The translations under genes and the position numbers were made by a program. From Isoperla grammatica (taxonomy: Eukaryota; Arthropoda; Insecta; Plecoptera; Perlodidae), in NCBI GenBank assembly GCA_945910005.1, contig OX246749.1, forward strand, positions 30,520,311 to 30,584,310: 64,000 nucleotides of DNA, in the 5' to 3' direction. Positions 11,986-23,134 of this stretch are shown piece after piece (positions within the stretch are counted from its first letter, which is position 1; each line of letters opens with the position of its first letter). A model generated the notes under the pieces. That model was not told the origin of the DNA and did no database searches. It worked only from the letters and a program-made list of their open reading frames with translations.

Positions 11986-13179
11986 ATGGTGGTGCTCAAC
12001 GAGTGGCCGTGCGAGTACGCAATGCTCACGAGCATCATGCGCAAGTTTGAGCTGAACAACCGGGCGCTGATCGCGAAGGAGCAACACCTGCGACAAAAGC
12101 TGCAGACGACGCGCGCGATGGTGTGTCCCGCCTCCACGACCGAGGACACGGACACCGAGGACGAGGTGCGCTGTCCTCACAGCTGCTGGCCACCGCCGCC
12201 CATCTCCGAGGAGGACATGTCCTGCACGTGCGTCTGCGACACCGACGACACTGACACCGAGGACGAGGTGCGCTGTCCTCACAGCTGCTGGCCACCGCCG
12301 CCCATCTCCGAGGAGGACATGTCCTGCACGTGCGTCTGCGACACCGACGACACTGACACCGAGGACGACTTCCAAGTGAGGTGTCGCCCGTACTGCCCGC
12401 CCATCGCAGAGTCCGACATCTCTATCGACGTGAGCGGGTCGGAGGCGTCGTCCCTGGGCAGCCTCCAGGACATGGTCTACCTGCAGCAGATGGCGACGAT
12501 CGCCTGCAGCGAGCGCGTCCGGCTGGCGAAGATGGAGCGATTGAAACAACGCCAGAGAGACATCATGAGGACGGCGCAGGTGACGCGCGGCGTCGTCGAC
12601 CAACTGTTCGCCATCTTCGACCCGGCGCCGCGGATGTGTTGCTGCGCCGGGACTCCGCCGCCCCCGACCCCTGCGCCGCGTGCATGTCACTGCGGGGGTG
12701 TGCCGGCCCCAACCCCTGCGCCGCGTGCATGTCACTGCGGGGGTGTGCCGGCCACGCCCACTTCACCACTTTCACCGCCCACGACCCCTGCGCCGCGGGA
12801 GTGTCACTGCGGGAAGACGCCGGCCACGACCGCTGCGCCGCGTGCATGTCACTGCGGGTGTGTTCCAGCCACGCCCACTGCGCCACCTCCACCGCCCACG
12901 ACCCCTGCGCCGCGGGAGTGTCACTGCGGGGGTGTGCCGACCACGCCCACTGCGCCGCCTCCACCACCCCCCACCGCTGCGCCGCGGGAGTGTCACTGCG
13001 GAGAGGCGCCGGCCCCGACCCCTGCGTTTCGGGAGTGTCACTGCGGGGAGACGCCGGCCACGACCGCTGCGCCGCCGCCAACAACTCAGCCGGTCGAGTC
13101 GACCAGCACCGACGTTCTCCCCGGTCAGAGCCTGGCCGAGACCAAACGCCGGCTGAGCTACATGATGCAGCACTCGAAG
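11986..13179 (+). CDS. Exon 1 of a Cys/Pro-rich acidic protein of unknown function (398 codons)
   Basis: A GC-rich open frame starting at the ATG of the last 115-bp unit. Residues 1-45 are helical. Residues about 46-150 hold two copies of a 34-residue acidic module (D-T-D-T-E-D-E-V-R-C-P-H-S-C, then WPPPPISEEDMSCTCVC) and a diverged third. Residues about 150-205 are predicted helix. Residues about 215-365 are Pro/Thr/Ala-rich with seven C-H-C-G motifs, and the end is helical (LAETKRRLSYMMQH). The frame is open to a stop at 13204, but a donor AAG|GTACCA at 13180 joins in phase 0 to exon 2. Repeated CxC and CxxxC clusters suggest metal binding or disulphides, which is inference. I recognise no named family. 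The start is ambiguous because the same ATG context occurs about 22 times upstream. Confidence 0.7.
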
Positions 13180-13426
13180 GTACCACTCACGTCTGGCCCG
13201 GGGTAGGCCGGGTATGAGGCATTCGATGTGGGTTCCACCTCGAGCTGACTGATGGCCACAATGGGGGCTCTTAAGTATACATTGTCGTTGTTCATACACC
13301 ACCCATAAATCATCATCTCTTACAACTGAGCTTCCCCATATGTGTTGGTCTCCCCCCGTGCCCTAATCGCCCACAGTCCACGTCACGTGACCTAGTTGTT
13401 AACACCAAATAATACACCTGTTGCAG

Positions 13427-13549
13427 GAATGCCCCCAATGCGAGCACAGCATCCAGGACTCACTCAAGATCATAGATGAGCAGCTGAATGTATTGGCCGC
13501 AGAGTTCCGCCAGACCCACTACGAGACACCTCCGGGCTTCCCCGAGCCG
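13427..13549 (+). CDS. Exon 2 (41 codons), CPQC motif plus helix
   Basis: It is preceded by CACCTGTTGCAG (acceptor) and followed by CCG|GTAAGG (strong donor). It encodes E-C-P-Q-C-E-H-S-I-Q-D-S-L-K then an amphipathic helix and ends P-P-G-F-P-E-P. Length 123 nt, phase 0 on both sides, and it continues the helix that closes exon 1. Its last about 24 nt together with the following about 49 nt of intron are the unit of the 73-bp satellite that follows. Intron 1 is 247 bp. Confidence 0.7.
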
Positions 13550-16500
13550 GTAAGGACCTAGCCATATGACGTCATGATAGATATACCTTGTTGCATGGAC
13601 ACCTCCGGGCTTCCCCGAGCTGGTAAGGACCTAGCCATATGACGTCATGATAGATATACCTTGTTGCATGGACACCTCCAGGCTTCCCCGAGCCGGTAAG
13701 GACCTAGCCATATGACGTCATGATAGATATACCTTGTTGCATGGACACCTCCGGGCTTCCCCGAGCTGGTAAGGACCTAGCCATATGACGTCATGATAGA
13801 TATACCTTGTTGCATGGACACCTCCGGGCTTCCCCGAGCTGGTAAGGACCTAGCCATATGACGTCATGATAGATATACCTTGTTGCATGGACACCTCCGG
13901 GCTTCCCCGAGCTGGTAAGGACCTAGCCATATGACGTCATGATAGATATACCTTGTTGCATGGACACCTCCGGGCTTCCCCGAGCCGGTAAGGACCTAGC
14001 CATATGACGTCATGATAGATATACCTTGTTGCATGGACACCTCCGGGCTTCCCCGAGCCGGTAAGGACCTAGCCACATGACGTCATGATAGATATACCTT
14101 GTTGCATGGACACCTCCGGGCTTCCCCGAGCTGGTAAGGACCTAGCCATATGACTCCTTCATGATAGATATACCTTGTTGCATGGACATCTCCGGGCTTC
14201 CCCGAGCCGGTAAGGACCTAGCCATATGACGTCATGATAGATATACCTTGTTGCATGGACACCTCCGGGCTTCCCCGAGCCGGTAAGGACCTAGCCATAT
14301 GACTCCTTCATGATAGATATACCTTGTTGCATGGACACCTCCGGGCTTCCCCGAGCCGGTAAGGACCTAGCCACATGACGTCATGATAGATATACCTTGT
14401 TGCATGGACACCTCCGGGCTTCCCCGAGCTGGTAAGGACCTAGCCACATGACGTCATGATAGATATACCTTGTTGCATGGACACCTCCGGGCTTCCCCGA
14501 GCCGGTAAGGACCTAGCCACATGACGTCATGATAGATATACCTTGTTGCATGGACACCTCCGGGCTTCCCCGAGCTGGTAAGGACCTAGCCACATGACGT
14601 CATGATAGATATACCTTGTTGCATGGACACCTCCGGGCTTCCCCGAGCCGGTAAGGACCTAGCCATATGACGTCATGATAGATATACCTTGTTGCATGGA
14701 CACCTCCGGGCTTCCCCGAGCCGGTAAGGACCTAGCCATATGACGTCATGATAGATATACCTTGTTGCATGGACACCTCCGGGCTTCCCCGAGCTGGTAA
14801 GGATCTAGCCATATGACTCCTTCATGATAGATATACCTTGTTGCATGGACACCTCCGGGCTTCCCCGAGCTGGTAAGGACCTAGCCAAATGACGTCATGA
14901 TAGATATACCTTGTTGCATGGACACCTCCGGGCTTCCCCAAACTGGTAAGGATCTAGCCATATGACTCCTTCATGATAGATATACCTTGTTGCATGGACA
15001 CCTCTGGGCTTCCCCGAGCTGGTAAGGACCTAGCCAAATGACGTCATGATAGATATACCTTGTTGCATGGACACCTCCGGGCTTCCCCAAGCTGGTAAGG
15101 ACCTAGCCATATGACTCCTTCATGATAGATATACCTTGTTGCATGGACACCTCCGGGCTTCCCCAAGCTGGTAAGGACCTAGCCATATGACTCCTTCATG
15201 ATAGATATACCTTGTTGCATGGACACCTCCGGGCTTCCCCGAGCTGGTAAGGACCTAGCCATATGACGTCATGATAGATATACCTTGTTGCATGGACACC
15301 TCCGGGCTTCCCCGAGCTGGTAAGGACCTAGCCATATGACTCCTTCATGATAGATATACCTTGTTGCATGGACACCTCCGGGCTTCCCCGAGCTGGTAAG
15401 GATCTAGCCATATGACTCCTTCATGATAGATATACCTTGTTGCATGGACACCTCCGGGCTTCCCCGAGCTGGTAAGGACCTAGCCATATGACGTCATGAT
15501 AAATATACCTTGTTGCATGGACACCTCCGGGCTTCCCCGAGCTGGTAAGGACCTAGCCAAATGACGTCATGATAGATATACCTTGTTGCATGGACACCTC
15601 CGGGCTTCCCCGAGCTGGTAAGGATCTAGCCATATGACTCCTTCATGATAGATATACCTTGTTGCATGGACACCTCCGGGCTTCCCCGAGCTGGTAAGGA
15701 TCTAGCCATATGACTCCTTCATGATAGATATACCTTGTTGCATGGACACCTCCGGGCTTCCCCGAGCTGGTAAGGACCTAGCCATATGACGTCATGATAG
15801 ATATACCTTGTTGCATGGACACCTCCGGGCTTCCCCGAGCTGGTAAGGACCTAGCCATATGACTCCTTCATGATAGATATACCTTGTTGCATGGACACCT
15901 CCGGGCTTCCCCGAGCTGGTAAGGACCTAGCCAAATGACGTCATGATAGATATACCTTGTTGCATGGACACCTCCGGGCTTCCCCAAGCTGGTAAGGACC
16001 TAGCCATATGACGTCATGATAGATATACCTTGTTGCATGGACACCTCCGGGCTTCCCCGAGCTGGTAAGGATCTAGCCATATGACTCCTTCATGATAGAT
16101 ATACCTTGTTGCATGGACACCTCCGGGCATCCCCGAGCTGGTAAGGACCTAGCCATATGACTCCTTCATGATAGATATACCTTGTTGCATGGACACCTCC
16201 GGGCTTCCCCGAGCTGGTAAGGACCTAGCCATATGACTCCTTCATGATAGATATACCTTGTTGCATGGACACCTCCGGGCTTCCCCGAGCTGGTAAGGAC
16301 CTAGCCATATGACGTCATGATAGATATACCTTGTTGCATGGACACCTCCGGGCTTCCCCGAGCCGGTAAGGACCTAGCCATATGACGTCATGATAGATAT
16401 ACCTTGTTGCATGGACACCTCCGGGCTTCCCCGAGCCGGTAAGGACCTAGCCATATGACGTCATGATAGATATACCTTGTTGCATGGACACCTCCAGGCT

Positions 16501-19500
16501 TCCCCGAGCTGGTAAGGACCTAGCCATATGACGTCATGATAGATATACCTTGTTGCATGGACACCTCCGGGCTTCCCCGAGCCGGTAAGGACCTAGCCAT
16601 ATGACGTCATGATAGATATACCTTGTTGCATGGACACCTCCGGGCTTCCCCGAGCTGGTAAGGACCTAGCCATATGACGTCATGATAGATATACCTTGTT
16701 GCATGGACACCTCCGGGCTTCCCCGAGCCGGTAGGGACCTAGCCATATGACGTCATGATAGATATACCTTGTTGCATGGAAACCTCCGGGCTTCCCCGAG
16801 CCGGTAAGGACCTAGCCATATGACGTCATGATAGATATACCTTGTTGCATGGACACCTCCGGGCTTCCCCGAGCCGGTAAGGACCTAGCCATATGACGTC
16901 ATGATAGATATACCTTGTTGCATGGACACCTCCAGGCTTCCCCGAGCTGGTAAGGACCTAGCCATATGACGTCATGATAGATATACCTTGTTGCATGGAC
17001 ACCTCCGGGCTTCCCCGAGCCGGTAAGGACCTAGCCATATGACGTCATGATAGATATACCTTGTTGCATGGACACCTCCGGGCTTCCCCGAGCCGGTAAG
17101 GACCTAGCCATATGACGTCATGATAGATATACCTTGTTGCATGGACACCTCCGGGCTTCCCCGAGCTGGTAAGGACCTAGCCATATGACGTCATGATAGA
17201 TATACCTTGTTGCATGGACACCTCCGGGCTTCCCCGAGCCGGTAAGGACCTAGCCATATGACGTCATGATAGATATACCTTGTTGCATGGACATCTCCGG
17301 GCTTCCCTGAGCCGGTAAGGACCTAGCCATATGACGTCATGATAGATATACCTTGTTGCATGGACACCTCCGGGCTTCCCCGAGCTGGTAAGGACCTAGC
17401 CATATGACGTCATGATAGATATACCTTGTTGCATGGACACCTCCGGGCTTCCCCGAGCCGGTAAGGACCTAGCCATATGACGTCATGATAGATATACCTT
17501 GTTGCATGGACACCTCCGGGCTTCCCCGAGCCGGTAAGGACCTAGCCACATGACGTCATGATAGATATACCTTGTTGCATGGACACCTCCGGGCTTCCCC
17601 GAGCTGGTAAGGACCTAGCCATATGACGTCATGATAGATATACCTTGTTGCATGGACACCTCCGGGCTTCCCCGAGCCGGTAAGGACCTAGCCATATGAC
17701 GTCATGATAGATATACCTTGTTGCATGGACACCTCCGGGCTTCCCCGAGCTGGTAAGGACCTAGCCATATGACGTCATGATAGATATACCTTGTTGCATG
17801 GACACCTCCGGGCTTCCCCGAGCTGGTAAGGACCTAGCCACATGACGTCATGATAAATATACCTTGTTGCATGGACATCTCCGGGCTTCCCCGAGCTGGT
17901 AAGGACCTAGCCATATGACGTCATGATAGATATACCTTGTTGCATGGACACCTCCGGGCTTCCCTGAGCTGGTAAGGACCTAGCCATATGACGTCATGAT
18001 AGATATACCTTGTTGCATGGACACCTCCAGGCTTCCCCGAGCCGGTAAGGACCTAGCCATATGACGTCATGATAGATATACCTTGTTGCATGGACACCTC
18101 CGGGCTTCCCCGAGCCGGTAAGGACCTAGCCATATGACGTCATGATAGATATACCTTGTTGCATGGACACCTCCGGGCTTCCCCGAGCTGGTAAGGACCT
18201 AGCCATATGACGTCATGATAGATATACCTTGTTGCATGGACACCTCCGGGCTTCCCCGAGCCGGTAAGGACCTAGCCATATGACGTCATGATAGATATAC
18301 CTTGTTGCATGGACACCTCCGGGCTTCCCCGAGCCGGTAAGGACCTAGCCATATGACTCCTTCATGATAGATATACCTTGTTGCATGGACACCTCCGGGC
18401 TTCCCCGAGCCGGTAAGGACCTAGCCATATGACTCCTTCATGATAGATATACCTTGTTGCATGGACACCTCCGGGCTTCCCCGAGCCGGTAAGGACCTAG
18501 CCATATGACTCCTTCATGATAGATATACCTTGTTGCATGGACACCTCCGGGCTTCCCCGAGCCGGTAAGGACCTAGCCATATGACGTCATGATAGATATA
18601 CCTTGTTGCATGGACACCTCCGGGCTTCCCCGAGCTGGTAAGGACCTAGCCATATGACGTCATGATAGATATACCTTGTTGCATGGACACCTCCGGGCTT
18701 CCCCGAGCTGGTAAGGACCTAGCCATATGACTCCTTCATGATAGATATACCTTGTTGCATGGACACCTCCGGGCTTCCCCGAGCTGGTAAGGACCTAGCC
18801 ATATGACTCCTTCATGATAGATATACCTTGTTGCATGGACACCTCCGGGCTTCCCCGAGCTGGTAAGGACCTAGCCATATGACGTCATGATAGATATACC
18901 TTGTTGCATGGACACCTCCGGGCTTCCCCGAGCTGGTAAGGACCTAGCCATATGACGTCATGATAGATATACCTTGTTGCATGGACACCTCCGGGCTTCC
19001 CCGAGCTGGTAAGGACCTAGCCATATGACTCCTTCATGATAGATATACCTTGTTGCATGGACACCTCCGGGCTTCCCCGAGCTGGTAAGGACCTAGCCAT
19101 ATGACTCCTTCATGATAGATATACCTTGTTGCATGGACACCTCCGGGCTTCCCCGAGCTGGTAAGGACCTAGCCATATGACGTCATGATAGATATACCTT
19201 GTTGCATGGACACCTCCGGGCTTCCCCGAGCTGGTAAGGACCTAGCCATATGACGTCATGATAGATATACCTTGTTGCATGGACACCTCCGGGCTTCCCC
19301 GAGCTGGTAAGGACCTAGCCATATGACGTCATGATAGATATACCTTGTTGCATGGACACCTCCGGGCTTCCCCGAGCTGGTAAGGACCTAGCCATATGAC
19401 TCCTTCATGATAGATATACCTTGTTGCATGGACACCTCCGGGCTTCCCCGAGCTGGTAAGGACCTAGCCATATGACTCCTTCATGATAGATATACCTTGT

Positions 19501-22500
19501 TGCATGGACACCTCCGGGCTTCCCCGAGCTGGTAAGGACCTAGCCATATGACGTCATGATAGATATACCTTGTTGCATGGACACCTCCGGGCTTCCCCGA
19601 GCTGGTAAGGACCTAGCCATATGACGTCATGATAGATATACCTTGTTGCATGGACACCTCCGGGCTTCCCCGAGCTGGTAAGGACCTAGCCATATGACGT
19701 CATGATAGATATACCTTGTTGCATGGACACCTCCGGGCTTCCCCGAGCCGGTAAGGCCCTAGCCATATGACGTCATGATAGATATACCTTGTTGCATGGA
19801 CACCTCCGGGCTTCCCCGAGCCGGTAAGGACCTAGCCATATGACGTCATGATAGATATACCTTGTTGCATGGACACCTCCGGGCTTCCCCGAGCCGGTAA
19901 GGACCTAGCCATATGACGTCATGATAGATATACCTTGTTGCATGGACACCTCCGGGCTTCCCCGAGCTGGTAAGGACCTAGCCATATGACGTCATGATAG
20001 ATATACCTTGTTGCATGGACACCTCCGGGCTTCCCCGAGCTGGTAAGGACCTAGCCATATGACGTCATGATAGATATACCTTGTTGCATGGACACCTCCG
20101 GGCTTCCCCGAGCTGGTAAGGACCTAGCCATATGACTCCTTCATGATAGATATACCTTGTTGCATGGACACCTCCGGGCTCCCCCGAGCCGGTAAGGACC
20201 TAGCCATATGACGTCATGATAGATATACCTTGTTGCATGGACACCTCCGGGCTTCCCCGAGCCGGTAAGGACCTAGCCATATGACGTCATGATAGATATA
20301 CCTTGTTGCATGGACACCTCCGGGCTTCCCCGAGCTGGTAAGGACCTAGCCATATGACGTCATGATAGATATACCTTGTTGCATGGACACCTCCGGGCTC
20401 CCCCGAGCTGGTAAGGACCTAGCCATATGACGTCATGATAGATATACCTTGTTGCATGGACACCTCCGGGCTTCCCCGAGCCGGTAAGGACCTAGCCATA
20501 TGACGTCATGATAGATATACCTTGTTGCATGGACACCTCCGGGCTTCCCCGAGCTGGTAAGGACCTAGCCATATGACGTCATGATAGATATACCTTGTTG
20601 CATGGACACCTCCGGGCTCCCCCGAGCTGGTAAGGACCTAGCCATATGACGTCATGATAGATATACCTTGTTGCATGGACACCTCCAGGCTTCCCCGAGC
20701 CGGTAAGGACCTAGCCATATGACGTCATGATAGATATACCTTGTTGCATGGACACCTCCGGGCTTCCCCGAGCTGGTAAGGACCTAGCCATATGACGTCA
20801 TGATAGATATACCTTGTTGCATGGACACCTCCGGGCTCCCCCGAGCCGGTAAGGACCTAGCCATATGACGTCATGATAGATATACCTTGTTGCATGGACA
20901 CCTCCGGGCTTCCCCGAGCCGGTAAGGACCTAGCCATATGACGTCATGATAGTTATACCTTGTTGCATGGACACCTCCGGGCTTCCCCGAGCCGGTAAGG
21001 ACCTAGCCATATGACGTCATGATAGATATACCTTGTTGCATGGACACCTCCGGGCTCCCCCGAGCCGGTAAGGACCTAGCCATATGACGTCATGATAGAT
21101 ATACCTTGTTGCATGGACACCTCCGGGCTTCCCCGAGCTGGTAAGGACCTAGCCATATGACGTCATGATTGATATACCTTGTTGCATGGACACCTCCGGG
21201 CTTCCCCGAGCCGGTAAGGACCTAGCCATATGACGTCATGATAGATATACCTTGTTGCATGGACACCTCCGGGCTTCCCCGAGCCGGTAAGGACCTAGCC
21301 ATATGACGTCATGATAGATATACCTTGTGTCATGGACACCTCCGGGCTTCCCCGAGCCGGTAAGGACCTAGCCATATGACTCCTTCATGATAGATATACC
21401 TTGTTGCATGGACACCTCCGGGCTTCCCCGAGCTGGTAAGGACCTAGCCATATGACGTCATGATAGATATACCTTGTTGCATGGACACCTCCAGGCTTCC
21501 CCGAGCTGGTAAGGACCTAGCCATATGACGTCATGATAGATATACCTTGTGTCATGGACACCTCCGGGCTTCCCCGAGCCGGTAAGGACCTAGCCATATG
21601 ACTCCTTCATGATAGATATACCTTGTTGCATGGACACCTCCGGGCTTCCCCGAGCTGGTAAGGACCTAGCCATATGACGTCATGATAGATATACCTTGTT
21701 GCATGGACACCTCCGGGCTTCCCCGAGCTGGTAAGGACCTAGCCATATGACGTCATGATAGATATACCTTGTTGCATGGACACCTCCGGGCTTCCCCGAG
21801 CCGGTAAGGACCTAGCCATATGACGTCATGATAGATATACCTTGTGTCATGGACACCTCCGGGCTTCCCCGAGCCGGTAAGGACCTAGCCATATGACTCC
21901 TTCATGATAGATATACCTTGTTGCATGGACACCTCCGGGCTTCCCCGAGCTGGTAAGGACCTAGCCATATGACGTCATGATAGATATACCTTGTTGCATG
22001 GACACCTCCGGGCTTCCCCGAGCTGGTAAGGACCTAGCCATATGACGTCATGATAGATATACCTTGTTGCATGGACACCTCCGGGCTTCCCCGAGCCGGT
22101 AAGGACCTAGCCATATGACGTCATGATAGATATACCTTGTTGCATGGACACCTCCGGGCTTCCCCGAGCTGGTAAGGACCTAGCCATATGACGTCATGAT
22201 AGATATACCTTGTTGCATGGACACCTCCGGGCTTCCCCGAGCTGGTAAGGATCTAGCCATATGACGTCATGATAGATATACCTTGTTGCATGGACACCTC
22301 CGGGCTTCCCCGAGCTGGTAAGGACCTAGCCATATGACGTCATGATAGATATACCTTGTTGCATGGACACCTCCGGGCTTCCCCGAGCTGGTAAGGACCT
22401 AGCCATATGACGTCATGATAGATATACCTTGTTGCATGGACACCTCCGGGCTTCCCCGAGCTGGTAAGGACCTAGCCATATGACGTCATGATAGATATAC

Positions 22501-23017
22501 CTTGTTGCATGGACACCTCCGGGCTTCCCCGAGCTGGTAAGGACCTAGCCATATGACGTCATGATAGATATACCTTGTTGCATGGACACCTCCGGGCTTC
22601 CCCGAGCTGGTAAGGACCTAGCCATATGACGTCATGATAGATATACCTTGTTGCATGGACACCTCCGGGCTTCCCCGAGCTGGTAAGGACCTAGCCATAT
22701 GACGTCATGATAGATATACCTTGTTGCATGGACACCTCCGGGCTTCCCCGAGCTGGTAAGGACCTAGCCATATGACGTCATGATAGATATACCTTGTTGC
22801 ATGGACACCTCCGGGCTTCCCCGAGCTGGTAAGGACCTAGCCATATGACGTCATGATAGATATACCTTGTTGCATGGACACCTCCGGGCTTCCCCGAGCT
22901 GGTAAGGACCTAGCCATATGACGTCATGATAGATATACCTTGTTGCATGGACACCTCCGGGCTTCCCCGAGCCGGTAAGGACCTAGCCATATGACGTCAT
23001 GATAGATATACCTTGTT
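13550..23017 (+). repeat. 73/76-bp satellite of the exon 2-intron 2 junction, about 129 copies
   Basis: The unit is CACCTCCGGGCTTCCCCGAG, then C/T, GGTAAGGACCTAGCC, ATATGACGTCATGATAG and ATATACCTTGTTGCATGGA. The first unit is exon 2's own 3' end, with donor GGTAAGG. Two length forms alternate: a 73-bp form with the perfect CRE TGACGTCA, and a 76-bp form with TGACTCCTTCA. The forms are clustered (76-bp form frequent at about 14.1-16.3, 18.3-19.5 and 21.3-21.9 kb), which suggests multi-unit turnover. Substitutions are few. The array lies in the candidate 33-kb intron 2. Confidence 0.95.
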
Positions 23018-23033
23018 AAATAGACTCGATCAC

Positions 23034-23134
23034 ACCAAATACCTTACTAACTAGCTGCGCTAGAATACTGGACACTGCCGTGAAATAGTGGCGAAAAGCC
23101 GACACTAGCGCCACTACCGGAGCGGTTCGATCGA
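23034..23134 (+). repeat. LTR-like segment, left arm of a 2.9-kb inverted pair
   Basis: Sequence containing AGCTGCGCTAGAATACTGG and GAGCGGTTCGAT is about 75-80% similar to the reverse complement of 25816-25927. The right partner lies just downstream of the PPT-like tract of the Ty3/gypsy relic, so the pair may be remnants of LTRs in opposite orientation. Alternatively they are long terminal inverted repeats of one element. Confidence 0.6.

Noticed and set aside
13180..13206. Exon 1 continuing to the stop at 13204 as a single-exon 406-residue gene
   Set aside because: Possible as an unspliced form, but the donor at 13180 and acceptor at 13426 join in frame to an open exon that continues the same helix-Cys style. 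Splicing is preferred.
13190..13215. Alternative donor GGG|GTAGGC near 13202
   Set aside because: Joining it to exon 2 gives a shifted frame with an early stop.
12381..13302. Second-frame and antisense proteins over exon 1
   Set aside because: GC-rich repeats leave other frames open. Only the 11986 frame has coherent modules and compatible splice sites.
3243..23017. CRISPR-like arrays
   Set aside because: The repeats are contiguous with no unique spacers, the context is eukaryotic and there are no cas genes.
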